Part shown: positions 27,535-35,305 of the stretch, piece by piece
Layout: each line of letters starts with the position of its first letter
Position numbering within the stretch: the stretch's first letter is position 1
From: Fibrobacteria bacterium
GTDB taxonomy: Bacteria; Fibrobacterota; Fibrobacteria; UBA5070
Direction of reading: 5' to 3'
Assembly (NCBI GenBank): GCA_020633825.1
Contig: JACKCV010000001.1
Location: forward strand, 807,001 to 871,000
DNA: 64,000 nt
Translations under genes and position numbers: made by a program
The notes under the pieces: generated by a model
Databases searched by the model: none
Told to the model about the DNA's origin: nothing
Seen by the model: only the letters and a program-made list of their open reading frames with translations

Positions 27535-28023
27535 TCAAGGCAGGAGGGCTTCCAATCGCCTTCCCAGGGCGGGAATCAGCAGGCCCACCCCGACATACCC
27601 CAGGAACTGGATGGGCAGCCATCCTTGGAACGGGAAGTTGTAGGTCCAGAAGCCGCTTCGGCTCATGGCCAGCTCCTGCGTGAGTCCGAAGGCCACGTAC
27701 ACGGAGGCGTCCAAGACGATCCCGGTCAGGGGAAGGGACCAACCGATCCATCTGGACAAGCGCCCCGAGAACCGATCCCCCAGGGTGAGCGTGAGAGCCC
27801 CGATGCCGCCCCACCCGGTGATGACCATGGCCGAGACATCACGCCACAGGAAGGGGCCCAGGACCGGACTGTAGGTCCAGCAGGGCTCGAAGAAGAACTC
27901 GTTGTAGGCTCCGAAGAGCAGTCCTCCGGCGAGATATCCCCACCGCCATCGCCCCGCCACCAGACGCGAGGCGAGGATGGTCCCCAAGGTGATCGCCCAG
28001 AAGAAGAGGGTCAGCAGGCTCAT
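27535..28023 (-). CDS. Small integral membrane protein, unknown function
   Basis: 162 residues with about five hydrophobic segments (MSLLTLFFWAITLGTILAS, GYLAGGLLFGAYNEFFFEP, AMVITGWGGIGALTLTLG, GWSLPLTGIVLDASVYVAFG, WLPIQFLGYVGVGLLIPAL). Aromatic-rich loops (EFFFEPCWTYSPVLGPFLW, SGFWTYNFPFQGW) and an acidic residue inside helix 2 hint at a ligand-binding membrane protein, but I recognise no family. It lies in a run of four minus-strand genes (25.3-28.4 kb). Confidence 0.65.
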   Translation of the reverse strand: MSLLTLFFWAITLGTILASRLVAGRWRWGYLAGGLLFGAYNEFFFEPCWTYSPVLGPFLWRDVSAMVITGWGGIGALTLTLGDRFSGRLSRWIGWSLPLTGIVLDASVYVAFGLTQELAMSRSGFWTYNFPFQGWLPIQFLGYVGVGLLIPALGRRLEALLP

Positions 28024-28059
28024 CCGCCCAGGGTATCATTCCCCGACGCGCTGTGGGCT

Positions 28060-28386
28060 TCAGTCTTCCTCTTCGATCAAAATTTCGTGGTCGATCCGGC
28101 AGTCGTACCCGGGGAAGAATCGCGCGACTTCGGCACGCAGGGAGTCGTCGTTGTGGTGTTCCGCCACCAGGGCCAATTCCGGGGCCTCCTCGCCGAGGGG
28201 CTCTCCGTCCCGGAGGAGATTCCAGCACAGGGCCTTCATCCACGAGGTGGACCGGTCGGGATGCTGGATCTCGCGGGCGTGGGGTTCGATGCTGATGTGG
28301 ACCCCGTTGGCGGAGGGGTTCGCCTGGAGGGCCTGGTGGATCGCGACCAGGACTTCATGGGATGGGGGGGGGGCGAGCAATGCCAT
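28060..28386 (-). CDS. Small soluble protein, unknown function
   Basis: 108 residues from ATG 28386 with GGAGG 6 bases upstream, a convincing start. It is acidic, with helix-strand patterns (SHEVLVAIHQALQAN, VHISIEPHAREI, MKALCWNLLRDG) and a very acidic tail (HEILIEEED). No signal, membrane segment or recognised motif. It is 36 bases upstream of the membrane-protein gene on the same strand, so co-transcription is likely. Confidence 0.6.
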   Translation of the reverse strand: MALLAPPPSHEVLVAIHQALQANPSANGVHISIEPHAREIQHPDRSTSWMKALCWNLLRDGEPLGEEAPELALVAEHHNDDSLRAEVARFFPGYDCRIDHEILIEEED

Positions 28387-28528
28387 GGAGGGCCTCCGGT
28401 CGTATGGGATGGAGAGGCAAACCTAGATCCGCGAGGAGGGCTCGGAGGTCTCGTCGCCTTCGGGTTCGAGTCTCCGAGGAAGGCTTCCCCAGCGGGCGCT
28501 GCGGCGAGGAAATGGGATCTTAGGGGGA

Positions 28529-29026
28529 ATGCACCGACTCGAAATGCACACGCGACTTCCGGGGACGCCGGCAGTCCTGTTTCCCTTCTTCGCCGATGCC
28601 GCGAATCTGGAAAAGATCACCCCCGGCGAATTGGGGTTCCGGATCCTGACTCCAGGTCCCATCGCGATGGGGGCCGGAGTGCGCATCGACTACCGGATCG
28701 GTCTTTGGGGAGTTCCGCTGCGGTGGCGCACCCGCATCGAAACCTGGGATCCCCCGCAGGCCTTCTCGGACGTGCAGGAGCGTGGGCCCTACCGGGTTTG
28801 GAGGCACCTCCATCTGTTGGAGGAGGATGGCACGGGGGGAACCCTCATGACCGACCGGGTGGACTTCGAGCTGTCCCTCGAACCCTTCTCCCGCCTGGTG
28901 CTCCCTCTTGTGAAGTTGCAGCTACGGCGAATCTTCACCCACCGGGACGGAGCGCTACGGAGAGCCTTGGGGGTTCCGGCTGCAGGGGAGCGGCCCCGCG
29001 TTTCGATTGTTCGCATCGGGGACTAG
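28529..29026 (+). CDS. SRPBCC/START-like ligand-binding protein
   Basis: 165 residues. The first line (MHRLEMHTRLPGTPAVLFPFFADAANLEKITPGELGF) is the typical opening of cyclase/START-fold SRPBCC proteins. GVRIDYRIGLWGVPLRWRTRI, VQERGPYRVWRHLHLLEEDGTGG and MTDRVDFELS then give the helix-grip beta-sheet, and the C-terminal helix VLPLVKLQLRRIFTHRDGALR closes the cavity. The ligand is unknown. ATG 28529 has a G-run touching it; ATG 28544 is an alternative start. It ends in TAG, which shows that amber works as a normal stop in this genome. Confidence 0.82.
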   Translation: MHRLEMHTRLPGTPAVLFPFFADAANLEKITPGELGFRILTPGPIAMGAGVRIDYRIGLWGVPLRWRTRIETWDPPQAFSDVQERGPYRVWRHLHLLEEDGTGGTLMTDRVDFELSLEPFSRLVLPLVKLQLRRIFTHRDGALRRALGVPAAGERPRVSIVRIGD

Positions 29027-29313
29027 ACCCTGGAGCGGCATTCCCCGGTGGTGGATGCTCCGAGAGCACCCGCAGGGATGGCGAGATCCGACGGCGTCCC
29101 GGTTGGCGACAGTCGGTGTGCTCGAGAGGGAGGCGGGGACCCACTCGGTCGCGAGAAGTCTCTCGTCGGTCTCGTCGGTCGGGGGGGCGAGTTCCGGGAA
29201 ACGACCGTACTCTGTCGCATGGATAGGAGTTTCCCTCTTGGCCCGGGCCGGCCGCACGCTGCGGTCTTGGGTCGCAGACTTCCTGGCCTGAAATCTTTTC
29301 CTCGGCCCCCCTC
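29027..29313. other. Intergenic DNA, no gene seen
   Basis: About 290 bases between the SRPBCC gene and the sulfur-carrier promoter. It contains frames on both strands, but none with a ribosome site or recognisable product, and no tRNA-like cloverleaf. I see only scattered GC-rich inverted repeats. Confidence 0.5.
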
Positions 29314-29342
29314 TTGTCTTTTTAGATCATAAACCCTATATT
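29314..29342 (+). promoter_or_regulatory. Promoter of the sulfur-carrier/E1 operon
   Basis: TTGTCT at 29314-29319 and TATATT at 29337-29342, spacer 17, in an AT-rich island. Four of six and five of six matches to sigma70 boxes. The carrier gene starts 74 bases downstream. Confidence 0.65.
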
Positions 29343-29416
29343 CCTGTATGTTGAGTCGGATTAAGGGCGGCGCCCGGTTCCGGCGCCCAAAAACCACCGA
29401 CCAGGAGATCGTTCAC

Positions 29417-29689
29417 ATGGCCACCGTCCTCATCCCCACCGCCCTTCGCAAGTTCACCGCCGAGCAGGCCGAGATCGAGGTCGCCGGCACGACCGCAGGG
29501 GAAGTCCTCCAGGCCTTGGCCGCCGCCCACCCGGCCTTGGGAGCCCAGATCCTCGACAACGGCAAGATCCGCGGCTTCGTGAACGTGTTCGTCGGCGACG
29601 AAGACATCCGTTTCCTCGACGGCGAAGCCTCCCCCGTGAAAGCCGACGACGAAGTCACCCTCATCCCCGCCATCGCCGGAGGATTCTGA
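29417..29689 (+). CDS. MoaD/ThiS/CysO-like sulfur-carrier protein ending in Gly-Gly-Phe
   Basis: 90 residues from ATG 29417 (AGGAG 9 bases upstream). Beta-grasp sulfur carriers are adenylated at a C-terminal Gly-Gly by an E1-like enzyme and converted to a thiocarboxylate that donates sulfur. Here TALRKFTAEQAEIEVAG, VLQALAAAHPALGAQILD, RGFVNVFVGDEDIRFLDG and VTLIPAIAGG match the family, but one extra Phe follows the di-glycine before TGA. Carriers with residues after Gly-Gly (QbsE, HcyS) need a JAMM peptidase to expose it; none is visible in this window. The E1-rhodanese gene follows two bases later, so the pair forms one operon. Confidence 0.88.
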   Translation: MATVLIPTALRKFTAEQAEIEVAGTTAGEVLQALAAAHPALGAQILDNGKIRGFVNVFVGDEDIRFLDGEASPVKADDEVTLIPAIAGGF

Positions 29690-29691
29690 TC

Positions 29692-30825
29692 ATGTCCGCT
29701 CCTCTCACCGCTTCGGAACTGCGCCGCTACGAGCGCCACATCATCCTGCCCGAGCTCGGCCGCGAAGGCCAGCAGAAGATCAAGGACGGCTCGGTCCTCA
29801 TCGTGGGTACCGGTGGTCTCGGTTCGCCGTTGGCCCTGTACCTCGCCGCCGCCGGAGTCGGGCGCATCGGCCTGGTGGATTTCGACATCGTCGACGAGTC
29901 CAACCTCCAGCGCCAGATCATCCACTTCACCAGCGACGTGGGAACCCCGAAGCTGGAATCGGCCAAGCGCAAGATCCTCGAGATCAATCCCAACGCCATC
30001 GTCGAGACCCACAACGTGGCTCTCAAGAGCGACAACGCCCTCGACATCCTGAAGAACTACGACGTCATCGTCGACGGCACCGACAATTTCCCCACGCGCT
30101 ACCTCGTGGCCGATGCCTGCACCATCCTGAACAAGCCCAACGTCTACGGCTCGATCTTCCGGTTCGAAGGCCAGGTCACGGTGTTCAACTACCAGGATGG
30201 TCCGTCGTACCGTTGCCTCTATCCTGAACCGCCCCCTCCGGGACTGGTTCCCTCCTGCGCCGAAGGTGGTGTGTTGGGTGTGCTCCCCGGTGTGGTGGGC
30301 ACTCTGCAGGCCACCGAGGTCATCAAGATCCTCACCGGCATCGGAACCCCGCTCAAGGGCCGTCTGTTGTTGTACAACGCGCTCGACCTCACCTTCAAGA
30401 CCGTGAAGGTCCGTCGCGATCCCAAGTGGGCCGTCGGGACTCCTCATCCCACCGTGACCAAACTCGTCGACTACGAACAGTTCTGCGGACTCAAGCGCGG
30501 CGGCGAGGTCTCCGACGAGATCTCGGTGGCCGAGCTGAAGGAGTGGCGCGACCAAGGTCGCAGCTTCACCCTCATCGATGTGCGAGAGGAGAACGAATAC
30601 GAATATGCCAACATCGGTGGGAAGCTGATCCCGCTGGGCGAAGTGGTGGCGCGCCAGAGTGAAATCCCGCGCGAAGGCGTGGTGGTGCTGCAGTGCAAGG
30701 TGGGGGGACGCTCTCGCCAGGCTCTGGAAGCGCTCAAGGCGCAAGGGTACAACAACCTCCTCAACCTCGCGGGGGGCATCGCCGCCTGGAGTCGGGAGAT
30801 CGATCCTTCGGTTCCCCGCTACTGA
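29692..30825 (+). CDS. moeB: MoeB/MoeZ-type adenylyltransferase fused to rhodanese domain
   Basis: 377 residues. The N-terminal ThiF/MoeB E1 domain has ELRRYERHIILPELG, nucleotide loop VGTGGLGSPLALYLAAAGVG, DFDIVDESNLQRQ, DGTDNFPTRYLVAD and the catalytic-Cys region PSCAEGGVLG (C189). The C-terminal rhodanese domain (about 275-377) ends in active-site loop QCKVGGRSRQ (C335), and LAGGIAAWSREIDP is the usual rhodanese close. The CxxC zinc pairs of E. coli MoeB are reduced to single Cys. Such fusions (MoeZ, Uba4-like) adenylate the partner carrier and then load sulfur from the rhodanese persulfide. It sits two bases after the carrier gene. The role may be molybdopterin, cysteine or homocysteine sulfur transfer; no other Moco gene is present here. 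Confidence 0.9.
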   Translation: MSAPLTASELRRYERHIILPELGREGQQKIKDGSVLIVGTGGLGSPLALYLAAAGVGRIGLVDFDIVDESNLQRQIIHFTSDVGTPKLESAKRKILEINPNAIVETHNVALKSDNALDILKNYDVIVDGTDNFPTRYLVADACTILNKPNVYGSIFRFEGQVTVFNYQDGPSYRCLYPEPPPPGLVPSCAEGGVLGVLPGVVGTLQATEVIKILTGIGTPLKGRLLLYNALDLTFKTVKVRRDPKWAVGTPHPTVTKLVDYEQFCGLKRGGEVSDEISVAELKEWRDQGRSFTLIDVREENEYEYANIGGKLIPLGEVVARQSEIPREGVVVLQCKVGGRSRQALEALKAQGYNNLLNLAGGIAAWSREIDPSVPRY

Positions 30826-31193
30826 TTTCCTCCCGATCGGCGGGGGAGGAGCACCTCCCCCCGTCTCGGCTTCCCGGCGCCTCGTCCGCTCCATTCGCGG
30901 GCGCAGGCGTTTTTCGTTTTGGGGGGGGCGGCCCGAAGTTCCGGCCATTGCCGGGACGAGTGCGTCCGCTCCCCGACCGGCATCTTCCGGCCCGGGAAGG
31001 AGCGCGGGGGCCCGCGATGCACCCTCAGGAGGCACCGGGCGATCCTCGCCTCCCCTCCCTCATTTGGCACCTCTGCGCGCGAACCTGCTTCCATTTCCAA
31101 CAGGCGAACACGGGCTCCGCTTCGGGGTCCTCGGCGCCCTGCGTGGAAACACCGACCCACGGAAGATGGTCCCCGGAATCCGGGCCTCGGGGC
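30826..31193. other. Intergenic region with terminator-like hairpin
   Basis: About 370 GC-rich bases between the E1-rhodanese gene and the convergent VanZ-like gene. A hairpin at 30841-30863 (CGGGGGAGG, loop AGCA, CCTCCCCCCG) could end transcription, though no T-run follows. A run of eight G interrupts the region near 30921. No convincing gene. Confidence 0.45.
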
Positions 31194-31586
31194 TCAGGTC
31201 TGGTGCCGGTCCATCCAGGTCGATCGGCGGCCTTGGGACCACGCCCACAGCCAGGCGACGGAGGCGGCTGTCGCCCCACCCAGATCGGCGAACCAGTCCC
31301 CGAAGCTCACGGATCTGCCCGGTGAAAAGGACTGGTGGAATTCGTCGCTGGCTCCGAACGCCACCGCGACGACCCATGCCATCCAGGCGGCGTGGGCTTT
31401 CCAGCGTGGCCCCGCGCCCAGGGCCAGCAGGAAGGCCAGCACACCGTACACCCCGGCATGGATGATCTTGTCGAGGGGCGGTTCGACATGGACCTTGGTT
31501 CCCGGCTGGGAGGAAAACCAGAAGACCATGCCCATCCAGGCCAGGGCCGCGAGCCGGAAGGCCCATTTTTCGAGTTTGGGATTCAT
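31194..31586 (-). CDS. VanZ-family membrane protein
   Basis: 130 residues from ATG 31586 (further upstream starts are possible). Four hydrophobic segments and the VanZ signature: FSSQPG, then PLDKIIHAGVYGVLAFLLALG, then GASDEFHQSFSPGRSVSFGDWFADLGGA. The VanZ family includes a teicoplanin-resistance accessory protein, but most members are of unknown function and occur in many bacteria. No glycopeptide-resistance genes are nearby, so resistance should not be inferred. Confidence 0.83.
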   Translation of the reverse strand: MNPKLEKWAFRLAALAWMGMVFWFSSQPGTKVHVEPPLDKIIHAGVYGVLAFLLALGAGPRWKAHAAWMAWVVAVAFGASDEFHQSFSPGRSVSFGDWFADLGGATAASVAWLWAWSQGRRSTWMDRHQT

Positions 31587-31688
31587 GGTCGGTACGGAAA
31601 GGTGCATTCGCCCGCCGAGCCATCCCACCTGCGATGTGCGCCAAGAAAGACCATCTTTGCAATGGTGGTGCAACGGTCCGGTTCCAGA

Positions 31689-32435
31689 ATGCGCAAGATC
31701 CTCCCTCTGACGCTGCTCGCGTCCCTTCCTTCATGGGCTTTGCCCGAAGGGGGAATTCCCCTGGCGCGTGGCACGGTGTGGACCGAGGAGGGGCTGGGAG
31801 CGACCAGCTCCGGAGGAGTCTCGTTCACCACCAAGGACGCCCTCCCGATGACGCGCATGGATGGTGCCGTTTGGTACCACTACCGTCCCTGGTTGCAGGG
31901 AGGGGCCACCTACAATCTCGCCATGGCGGTTCCCCGCGACGAAGCCCGCCAGTTCACGGCGCGCTACGAGCTCCTGCTCTCCAGCATGTGGGAACTCGGG
32001 CCACGGATGGCCTTCCAGGCGACCTGGCTCCTGGGCGGCTCCAAGAGGGATTTCTACGCGGATACCGCCGCGGGGGCGCCACCCGTGCTGAACAACACCA
32101 TGGCCCTCGGGTCGGGATTTCTCGGGAGTCTGGGGGCGAGGTTCGGGAGCGTCGTGGGAGCGCGTTTGTCGGGCGGCGGACGATGGATGTGGTGGCTGCA
32201 TTCGACCGACGGGAACGAATTGGAGTGGACCTGGGAGCTCGAGCCGGGGCTTTCGATGTGCCTCCATCGGTTTTGGCCTCGCGCCGATTCCCTCACCCGT
32301 GCCTGGGAGGTGTCGTTGCGACTTCCCATGGAATACACGCCGCAGCAGATGGACCTCTCCGGTCTGAAAGGCAGCCGCTACGTTCCGGGGAGTTGGCGGG
32401 CGGGATTGGCCGCCGGGCTTTCCGTGGTGTTCTGA
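31689..32435 (+). CDS. Putative outer-membrane beta-barrel protein
   Basis: 248 residues from ATG 31689. Signal peptide RKILPLTLLASLPSWA. The mature part alternates polar and hydrophobic residues with aromatic girdles (GAVWYHYRPWLQGGATYNLAM, ARYELLLSSMWELGPRMAFQATWLL, GRWMWWLHSTDGNELEWTWEL) and ends GLAAGLSVVF, with a terminal Phe as in outer-membrane barrels. Family unknown. It is 100 bases from the divergent VanZ gene and converges with nadE. Confidence 0.7.
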   Translation: MRKILPLTLLASLPSWALPEGGIPLARGTVWTEEGLGATSSGGVSFTTKDALPMTRMDGAVWYHYRPWLQGGATYNLAMAVPRDEARQFTARYELLLSSMWELGPRMAFQATWLLGGSKRDFYADTAAGAPPVLNNTMALGSGFLGSLGARFGSVVGARLSGGGRWMWWLHSTDGNELEWTWELEPGLSMCLHRFWPRADSLTRAWEVSLRLPMEYTPQQMDLSGLKGSRYVPGSWRAGLAAGLSVVF

Positions 32436-32493
32436 GAACGCTCGAAGGCCGGGCTCACGGGCCTCCCCGGGAAGGTCCCCGGGGGCGCGTGGA

Positions 32494-34461
32494 TCAGCGG
32501 GGGAGTTCCAGTCGGGCGAGTTCCTCCTCGAAACCTCCGGAGAGGATCGGGAAACGGCACCAGGAGCGCGGATCGAGGTTGTGCTCGTCGAGGTGGAAGC
32601 TGGGGGCGTAGCGTTCCCGCTTCCATTGGTTGCGCGCCCACAGCCGGAAGAATCGCCTCACCCAGGAGGCGAGGCGTTCGGGATCCCCGTTCCATGCCGG
32701 ATCCTGGAGGAGCGTGTCGAGGCATTGCGCGGGGGATTTCCGCTCCCGCAGCGACAGGATTTCGAGCCTGGACAGCAGCGGATAGGGCATGAGGTCGGCT
32801 TCGTCGGTCTGTTCGACCTTCCCTTCCTCCCGGGGGCGCAATTCGGCCGTGGGGGCCTGGGCGGTGATGGCCGAGAGCCAGGAAAGGGGAGGGAGATCGG
32901 CGATGCCCTCCTGTTCGACCAGGGCGAGCCACCGCAGGAGGAACGATTTGTCGATCCCCGCCAGGGGACTCAACGATCCGGAGGTGTCGCCGTCCATGGT
33001 GGCGTACCCCACGGCCATCTCGGACCGGTTGGAGGTGGTGATCAACAATCGTCCGGTGGCGTTGGCCAGGAGCCAGACCGAGGGGGCGCGCACGCGCGCC
33101 TGGATGTTCTGCAGGGCGATGTCGTCGGTGCTCCACGACAATTTCCGACCCATGGCCTGCTCTCCCAGGGCCAGGTAGCCCTGGACCAGATCGTCGACAT
33201 CCCACTCGATCAGAGGGGCTCCGCAGCCCTCGGCGACCCGGCGCGCGGCGTCGCGGGTCACGGTGCCGGAATTGCGCGTCGCCTGCCAGGCGCACACCAG
33301 GAGGCGGGCGGAGAGGCTCCGGGCGTCGAGGGTTTGGGGAAGGTCGGGGATGTGGGACAGATCCTGACGGACCTGCCGCTCGCCACGCTCGGAGAGGGCG
33401 AAATGGCAGGCCAGATGCACCAACGTGGCGCAGGCAGCGGAATCGGCTCCCCCTGAAAGGGAGAGGACGAATCCCTGGGAGCGGGATTTGTGCAGGTAGT
33501 CCCACATCCCCAGGGCGGTCGCGCGGCCGAACTGCTCCTTGGCATCGGGGCGGGGGGACGGCAGGGCCGGAGCCGGAACGGTCCGGCGACGGGTTGGGCC
33601 TCCCTCGATGCGGGTGATCCGAGGCACCGGGCGGGCGCTGGGGTGCGAGGCGACCGACCGACGTGTGCGCAGATCCTCCACTTCCACATCGGCGGTGGCG
33701 AGATGCAGGCCGTGGAAGGAAAGCGCGGGGGAACGGGACAGCAGGACTCCCGAAGCCGCGACGCGGGCGCAGCCGTCGTAGACGATGCGACCGGCCTCGT
33801 TGCCGCTCAGATTGGCGTAGGCGTAGGCGACCCCCAGGGAACGCGAGCCGTCGAGCACCAGACGCTCCCGGACATCGTCCTTGCCCATGGCGAAATGGGA
33901 GGCGCTGGGAGAGAGAATCACATCGCAATCGGCGGCGGCCAGGTCCAGGCCCGGTCGTTCCGCGGCCCAGGCGTCTTCGCAGATCTCGAAGCCGATGCGG
34001 ATCCCCCCCCAATCGAAGACCTGGTCGCCCACCGGGCAGCCGAAGGTTCGGGAATCGACGCAACGTCCCGCGGGCCAAGGTGTGAACCAGCGGGGTTCGT
34101 AGTGGATGCCCTCGCGGGCCAGATGCCTCTTGCAGGCGATTCCCTCGACCTTGCCGCGGGTGAGGAGGGCGGCGCCGTTGTGCAATTTGCCGCGCAGGCG
34201 GACCGGGATTCCCACCCCGACCAGCATTCCTTGCGGGATCTCCCGGGCCAGGTCCGAGAGGGATTCCCAAGCCCGCTCGGCGACCCACGGGGCGAGGAAG
34301 GCGTCCTCGCATCCGTATCCGGTCAGGCACAGCTCGGGCAGGAGCAGGATGTCCGCTCCGCCCTCCTGGGCTTGGGCGAGGGCCTGGCGACATGCGGCGA
34401 GGTTCGCCGACCAGTCGAGGGGGGTGGTCGGAAGCGTTGCCGCCGAAATCCGCACGATCAC
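32494..34461 (-). CDS. nadE: Glutamine-dependent NAD+ synthetase
   Basis: 655 residues. The N-terminal nitrilase-type amidase (about 1-270) has its Glu-Lys-Cys triad in LLPELCLTGYG, the KRHL segment and GFEICEDAW. It feeds ammonia to the C-terminal NAD synthetase domain with PP-loop SLSGGADSA, then TSNRSEMAVGYATMDGDTSGSLSPLAGIDKS. The enzyme amidates nicotinic acid adenine dinucleotide to NAD+. GTG 34461 overlaps the stop of the upstream gene by four bases (GTGA). Last gene of the DUF4388-ruvX-unknown-nadE operon. Its length matches two-domain NadE of actinobacteria and proteobacteria. Confidence 0.93.
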   Translation of the reverse strand: MIVRISAATLPTTPLDWSANLAACRQALAQAQEGGADILLLPELCLTGYGCEDAFLAPWVAERAWESLSDLAREIPQGMLVGVGIPVRLRGKLHNGAALLTRGKVEGIACKRHLAREGIHYEPRWFTPWPAGRCVDSRTFGCPVGDQVFDWGGIRIGFEICEDAWAAERPGLDLAAADCDVILSPSASHFAMGKDDVRERLVLDGSRSLGVAYAYANLSGNEAGRIVYDGCARVAASGVLLSRSPALSFHGLHLATADVEVEDLRTRRSVASHPSARPVPRITRIEGGPTRRRTVPAPALPSPRPDAKEQFGRATALGMWDYLHKSRSQGFVLSLSGGADSAACATLVHLACHFALSERGERQVRQDLSHIPDLPQTLDARSLSARLLVCAWQATRNSGTVTRDAARRVAEGCGAPLIEWDVDDLVQGYLALGEQAMGRKLSWSTDDIALQNIQARVRAPSVWLLANATGRLLITTSNRSEMAVGYATMDGDTSGSLSPLAGIDKSFLLRWLALVEQEGIADLPPLSWLSAITAQAPTAELRPREEGKVEQTDEADLMPYPLLSRLEILSLRERKSPAQCLDTLLQDPAWNGDPERLASWVRRFFRLWARNQWKRERYAPSFHLDEHNLDPRSWCRFPILSGGFEEELARLELPR

Positions 34462-34877
34462 AGGTGGGTCTCCGAAGGAATGAGCTCGAAAAACACGGCG
34501 AGGACTTCCGCGAGCTCCTCGTCGCGCAGTCCTCCCAATCCGGTGTGGAAGGATAATCGCACCAGGTGCCCTCCCCAGCAGAAATGCCCCACCATGAGGA
34601 ATTCGTCCTGCCTTGTCTCGCCGTAGGAGCGCACCATGAGGATCTCGGAAGGCAACTGCTCGATGCGCGTTTCATGGCTGTGCAGGTGACGGGATCGGCA
34701 CCAGTTTTCGTGGAGCTCCACCAGCGAGTCGGCGTCGATGCTCGAACTGGAATGCAGCACCTCGCGAACCTCCAGGACGCCCCCCCAGGGGCTGACCCAG
34801 GAATCCGGGGAGCTGGCGGGCCAATCCGGGGGCAGATCGATGCTGAACCACCCTCGCTTGGCCCGATGCCGGCTCAT
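34458..34877 (-). CDS. Conserved-looking small protein between ruvX and nadE
   Basis: 139 residues from ATG 34877, which overlaps the ruvX stop (ATGA), and ends in GTGA with nadE, so it is coupled on both sides. The sequence (RGWFSIDLPPDWPASSPDSWVSPW, SSSSIDADSLVELHENWCRS, ILMVRSYGETRQDEFLMVGHFCWGGHLVRLSFHTG) looks like a compact alpha-beta protein such as the DUF1795/PsbP-like fold, but I cannot assign a family. No signal peptide. Confidence 0.65.
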   Translation of the reverse strand: MSRHRAKRGWFSIDLPPDWPASSPDSWVSPWGGVLEVREVLHSSSSIDADSLVELHENWCRSRHLHSHETRIEQLPSEILMVRSYGETRQDEFLMVGHFCWGGHLVRLSFHTGLGGLRDEELAEVLAVFFELIPSETHL

Positions 34878-35305
34878 TCCACTTCGCCTCGGGCGCGTCG
34901 ATTCAAATGGTCCTGGAGGAGCACCTTGGCCGCGGCTTTGTCCACCTGGGCCTTGCTGGTCTTGCTGGCTTTCCACCCGCCGGCTTTCAGACCTTGTTCC
35001 GCGGCGAAGCTGGTGAACCCTTCGTCCTCGAAGGAGATCCGTCGTTTCACCAGGGGGGCCAATTGATCGGCGAATTGCCGGACCGCTCGCGACGAGTCCG
35101 ATTCCTCCCCGGTGTCGGTGCGCAAGGGAAGCCCGATGACGATTTCGTCGACATCCTCGTCTTCGCAGATGCGGGCGATCTCCCGGAGGGTGTCGCCGCG
35201 GGCGGTGTCGAGGGTGCAATAGCCGAAGGCCTGTTGACCCTCGAGATCGGAGAGGGCGACGCCGATGCGCCGAGCACCCCAGTCAATGCCCAGGAATCTT
35301 GGCAT
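34874..35305 (-). CDS. ruvX: Putative pre-16S rRNA nuclease RuvX/YqgF
   Basis: 143 residues from ATG 35305. RNase H-like fold: FLGIDWGARRIGVALSD (metal-binding Asp), DEIVIGLPLRTDTGEESDSSRAVRQFADQL and RRISFEDEGFTSFAAEQGL, then DKAAAKVLLQDHLN with the last catalytic Asp. YqgF processes the 5' end of 16S rRNA and is near-universal in bacteria. It overlaps the end of the upstream DUF4388 gene by 23 bases and the following gene by 4, a tightly coupled operon. Confidence 0.9.
   Translation of the reverse strand: MPRFLGIDWGARRIGVALSDLEGQQAFGYCTLDTARGDTLREIARICEDEDVDEIVIGLPLRTDTGEESDSSRAVRQFADQLAPLVKRRISFEDEGFTSFAAEQGLKAGGWKASKTSKAQVDKAAAKVLLQDHLNRRARGEVE

Noticed and set aside
29027..29313. tRNA or small RNA gene in the gap before the sulfur-carrier promoter
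   Set aside because: No cloverleaf arms, T-loop sequence or terminator could be recognised; only scattered GC-rich inverted repeats.
29692..30825. Part of a molybdenum-cofactor cluster
   Set aside because: No moaA, moaC, moaE, mog or moeA-like gene occurs in the window; only the carrier and the E1-rhodanese are present.
31194..31586. Glycopeptide resistance gene (VanZ)
   Set aside because: VanZ-like proteins are common and mostly unrelated to resistance; no vanHAX-type genes lie nearby.
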